Below are positions 61,142 to 64,000 of a DNA stretch of 64,000 nucleotides, piece by piece (within the stretch, counting starts at the first letter, position 1; every line of letters begins with the position of its first letter). The translations under genes and the position numbers were made by a program. The notes below the pieces were generated by a model. The model did not search any database and had not been told where the DNA came from. It saw only the letters and a list, made by a program, of their open reading frames with translations. Source of the stretch: Ignavibacteriales bacterium (GTDB taxonomy: Bacteria > Bacteroidota > Ignavibacteria > Ignavibacteriales > Melioribacteraceae); the NCBI GenBank assembly GCA_026390795.1, contig JAPLFG010000001.1, forward strand, positions 310,001-374,000, written 5' to 3'.

Positions 61142-62480
61142 TTATAAATTCTCCTCTTCCTAATTCATTAAATGCATATTCAAAACGGATCGCACTGTAA
61201 GGTAAGAATAAAAATGTCAAACCGAATCCGTAACCCGAATAAAAATGACTAAATGAAATTTCATCTTTATTATCAAATGTATCCCCCGCATCTATAAATC
61301 CGGTTAGATAAATACCGATTCGTGCCGAGGTCAATCTTTCCGGTAAAAGAGGAAGTTTAAGACTTAAATTCCATTCTTTGATAATCGAGTAATTCATTTC
61401 AAAAGAAGTCAACAAATAGTTTTTCCCCTCGCGAATATCTCTGTAATGTCCGCGTACTCTTTCAAAATATCCAAGAAAGGAGTAATCATAAAAAGGGACT
61501 ACATTTCCGAATGTGGTTCGATAAGCTATTCTCCATTTACCGCTTAATTTTTCGTAAATATCTCTGTATTCACGAAAGTCTAAATTAAATTCGTTGTAAT
61601 TAATTTTATTGATGCCGAATCCTTTATGAAGATAACTCACCATCGTATAAAGACCATTCTCTGAATATTGTTTCAGGTCGCGTGAATCATAAATATAACT
61701 GAATCCGCCGATGAGGAGCCTGTCAATTTTTCCACCGGAAGCTGTGATTCCTTTTAATGCAAAAGGATTTTCCAAGTAATTGAATCCAAGAGAAATAAAT
61801 CCAATGTTAAACTGGTCAAAACGCTTGCTTACGGATAAAGTTTGAGAAAAGATTTTATACTGGTAATCTTCGCCAGTTAAATTAATTGCCGCAACACTTT
61901 TATTTGAAAATTTAGTATATGAGGCGGAGAATGTGAAACCAATTCCGTTTTTAAATATTAATCCCGGATTATTATATAAAATAGAATAAGTGGGATCGTA
62001 TCCGAACCCGAGCATAGCTCTAAGATTTTCATTTCTGCCGCGGAAGTTTTTAAAGAGTAGGTTTACACCATAAGTAGCCTTACTAAAATCACCGTTGTTC
62101 GATCTAAGGTAAGGAATTGGATACAAATACCAGCTTTCTTTAAGCCGAATCTCTAGAATAATTTCAAAGTGTTCTTGGAGAATTATAAAATCAACTCGGT
62201 TGAATAAAGTTAGACTGAAAATTCTTTCCCTGTTATAACGTAAAATTTTCCCGGTCACTGTATCTCCGGGTTTAAATGTTAATTCGCGCAGTATTATAAA
62301 ATCTTCGGTTTTATCATTCCCGGTAATTTTTATTGAATCAATTTTAATTGATTCGGTATCATTCACCAAAAGTGAATCAGGTTCTTCGGCATAAATGCAA
62401 TTAGTAATGAGTATAATAAAAGTAATTGAAAGAATAAATTGATGTACTGAACGGAATAATATTTTCCTCTGTTGGAACAA
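61119..62480 (-). CDS. BamA/TamA-like outer membrane protein with one POTRA domain
   Basis: Signal peptide (FILSITFIILITNCIYAEE), one POTRA domain (about 43-115: IKIDSIKITGNDKTEDFIILRELTFKPGD) and a C-terminal beta barrel of alternating strands ending ...EFIIGAGFSF, with the terminal Phe typical of Bam-assembled barrels. 453 residues: shorter than BamA (five POTRA), closer to single-POTRA Omp85 relatives. Function (outer membrane assembly, protein or lipid transport) is inferred. Downstream of the CoA-binding protein gene on the same strand, no gap. Confidence 0.85.
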   Translation of the reverse strand: MFQQRKILFRSVHQFILSITFIILITNCIYAEEPDSLLVNDTESIKIDSIKITGNDKTEDFIILRELTFKPGDTVTGKILRYNRERIFSLTLFNRVDFIILQEHFEIILEIRLKESWYLYPIPYLRSNNGDFSKATYGVNLLFKNFRGRNENLRAMLGFGYDPTYSILYNNPGLIFKNGIGFTFSASYTKFSNKSVAAINLTGEDYQYKIFSQTLSVSKRFDQFNIGFISLGFNYLENPFALKGITASGGKIDRLLIGGFSYIYDSRDLKQYSENGLYTMVSYLHKGFGINKINYNEFNLDFREYRDIYEKLSGKWRIAYRTTFGNVVPFYDYSFLGYFERVRGHYRDIREGKNYLLTSFEMNYSIIKEWNLSLKLPLLPERLTSARIGIYLTGFIDAGDTFDNKDEISFSHFYSGYGFGLTFLFLPYSAIRFEYAFNELGRGEFIIGAGFSF

Positions 62481-62903
62481 CTAATTACTATTCGCTTTGC
62501 ACAAATTATAATAAACGGCGATACATTTATCCTGAATTGTATAAATACCATTCTCAATAACCGGTTTAACTGCTTCATCATTTCTGATCCCCTGCTGCAG
62601 CCATAGGACTTTTGGTTTAATCTTAATTAAGTCATCAATTATTTCTGGAATTGTTTCCGATCTTCTAAACACATCAACAATATCAACACTGAAAGGAATG
62701 GCAGAGAGATTGGGATAGATCTCAATCTCTCCGGCTTTTTTAATATTAGGATTTATACCAACAACTCTGAAACCATTGTAAACAAGAAACTCTGCAATTT
62801 GTCTGCTTGTTCTATCCGGATTATTCGACAAACCAACTACTGCAATTGTTTTAGCCTCGGATAGGAAACGGCATATTTCCATTAATTCTTTTGCATCGCT
62901 CAC
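62481..62903 (-). CDS. CoA-binding protein (Rossmann type)
   Basis: CoA-binding domain related to YccU and succinyl-CoA synthetase alpha: [77 protein letters not shown]. 140 residues, single domain. Cellular role unknown. Its start overlaps the gcvP stop by 4 bp. Confidence 0.92.
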   Translation of the reverse strand: MSDAKELMEICRFLSEAKTIAVVGLSNNPDRTSRQIAEFLVYNGFRVVGINPNIKKAGEIEIYPNLSAIPFSVDIVDVFRRSETIPEIIDDLIKIKPKVLWLQQGIRNDEAVKPVIENGIYTIQDKCIAVYYNLCKANSN

Positions 62904-64000
62904 TTAACAATTTCCTCTTCATATTCATTTATCGGAACGCAGCTGCAAACAAGATTCCTATCACCGTATGCGTTGTTTATTCTTCCGACAGTCGGCCAGA
63001 ATTTATTTTGTTTTGTATCGTTTGTTGGGAAAGCTGCAGTCTCGCGTGTGTATGGATGATTCCAATTCTCGGAAACTACTATTTCGACAGTGTGAGGAGA
63101 ATTTTTCAAAGCGTTATCTTCTCTACTAATTGTTCCTTTTTCAATCTCATCAATTTCATTTCTGATTGCAATTAAGGCATTGCAAAATTTATCAAGTTCG
63201 CGCAATGATTCACTTTCTGTCGGTTCAACCATAATAGTTCCCGGAACCGGGAAAGAAACTGTCGGTGCGTGAAAACCATAATCCATTAATCTTTTGGCAA
63301 TATCTTCAACTTCAACTCCAGCACTATTTTTGAAAGGACGGCAGTCAAAAATTAATTCATGCGCACAAAACCCGTTTGAGCCTGAATAAAGAACAAGATA
63401 ATGTTTTTCTAATTTTGCCTTAATATAATTTGCATTGAGTATTGCAGCCTTAGTTGCAAACGTTAATCCATTTCCACCCATCATTTTTATATATGCATAT
63501 GAAATGACAAGAACACTTGCGCTTCCCCATGGTGCCGCAGAAACAGCGTGTATTGCTTTATCATGACCTATTTTCACAAGAGAATGTCCCGGAATAAAAG
63601 GTGTTAAATGTTTTGCTACCGCGATTGGTCCCATACCGGGTCCGCCTCCGCCGTGAGGTATTGCAAATGTTTTATGCAGATTAAGATGACAAACATCCGC
63701 TCCGATAAATCCCGGACTTGTTAAACCGACTTGCGCATTTAAATTGGCACCATCCATATAAACTAATCCGCCGTTTTTATGAATGATATCGCATGCTTCA
63801 ATTATAGCTTCTTCAAATACACCGTGAGTTGATGGGTATGTGACCATCAAAGCAGAAAGATTTTCTTTGAATTGTTCAGCTTTTGCTTTTAGATCAAGCA
63901 TATCAATATTGCCTCGTTCGTCGCACTTAACAACAACAACTTTACTTCCAGCCATAACTGCACTCGCCGGATTTGTACCATGCGCAGAAGAAGGAATAAG
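62900..64000 (-). CDS. gcvP: Glycine dehydrogenase (decarboxylating), C-terminal part, truncated by window edge
   Basis: P-protein of the glycine cleavage system; a PLP enzyme that decarboxylates glycine and loads the aminomethyl group on the H-protein. 366 codons are in the window; the frame continues past 64000 ([15 protein letters not shown] precedes the internal Met at 63955). PLP lysine region [21 protein letters not shown], then [23 protein letters not shown] and [24 protein letters not shown], and the terminal part [12 protein letters not shown] with [16 protein letters not shown]. Whether it is the one-piece or two-subunit form cannot be seen. Confidence 0.96.
   Translation of the reverse strand, partial: LIPSSAHGTNPASAVMAGSKVVVVKCDERGNIDMLDLKAKAEQFKENLSALMVTYPSTHGVFEEAIIEACDIIHKNGGLVYMDGANLNAQVGLTSPGFIGADVCHLNLHKTFAIPHGGGGPGMGPIAVAKHLTPFIPGHSLVKIGHDKAIHAVSAAPWGSASVLVISYAYIKMMGGNGLTFATKAAILNANYIKAKLEKHYLVLYSGSNGFCAHELIFDCRPFKNSAGVEVEDIAKRLMDYGFHAPTVSFPVPGTIMVEPTESESLRELDKFCNALIAIRNEIDEIEKGTISREDNALKNSPHTVEIVVSENWNHPYTRETAAFPTNDTKQNKFWPTVGRINNAYGDRNLVCSCVPINEYEEEIVK

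Overview
The window is AT-rich bacterial chromosome, densely packed, with many genes on the minus strand and many 1-11 bp gene overlaps. Gene content points to an anaerobic or facultative member of the Bacteroidota/Chlorobiota (FCB) group, most like the Ignavibacteria. Supporting this are a DUF5683 protein, a folP-cdaA pair, a GlmU-like putative sugar nucleotidyltransferase, GIN-domain (DUF2807) and DUF5808 proteins, a PASTA protein, a BamA-like outer membrane protein and [FeFe]-hydrogenases. This placement is inference from families, not from a marker tree. No rRNA, CRISPR array, intact insertion sequence or phage is visible.

Layout. 1-655: 3'-truncated purF. 714-2924: a small islet between an intact tRNA-Pro(GGG) and a displaced copy of its 3' half, carrying a lipoprotein and a membrane protein but no integrase; it looks like the remnant of a tRNA-targeted element. 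2932-12944 (mostly minus): MerR regulator, aroQ, ppx/gppA, Yip1 and DUF5683 proteins, parAB, a metallo-hydrolase, cdaA-folP, rpe and a PASTA protein. 13087-21055 (plus): sugar nucleotidyltransferase, NFACT/RqcH-like protein, three tandem GT9 glycosyltransferases, a homocysteine methyltransferase-family protein and ispE. 21027-22734: an orphan sensor kinase and a small DUF5808 protein.

22787-34960 is the most striking region: a ten-gene, nearly gapless minus-strand operon. It holds two complete HydA/HydB/HydC (electron-bifurcating/NAD(P)-linked type) [FeFe]-hydrogenase sets. Between them lies a signalling module: a sensory hydrogenase fused to a histidine kinase, two stand-alone receiver proteins and a receiver-PAS-kinase. 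None of the three receiver proteins has a DNA-binding output domain. The operon ends in a strong 14-bp-stem terminator, and its upstream region holds a repeat/palindrome cluster that could be an operator. The maturases HydE/F/G are not in the window.

35220-45507: purE, a GIN-domain lipoprotein, a 1313-residue TPR protein with three CbxX-type AAA+ modules (the third degenerate), an ABC exporter pair, an SDR enzyme, a predicted exported RidA and small proteins. 45616-53451 (minus): clpC, phhB, pyrE, an M64 peptidase, a SpoIIE-type phosphatase, a PduS/RnfC-like protein and a PduT-like tandem-BMC shell protein; the last two form an isolated microcompartment electron-transfer pair. 53642-57145 (plus): floA, an anchored acidic protein and a UvrD-type helicase. 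57271-60427: nucleoside salvage operon cdd-tdk-nupC-punA. 60422-64000 (minus): rsmE, a BamA-like protein, a CoA-binding protein and the 3' part of gcvP, which runs off the right edge.

Several genes have a more probable start inside the longest open frame; where an SD sequence, a stop/start overlap or family length favours the internal start, that one is given and explained.
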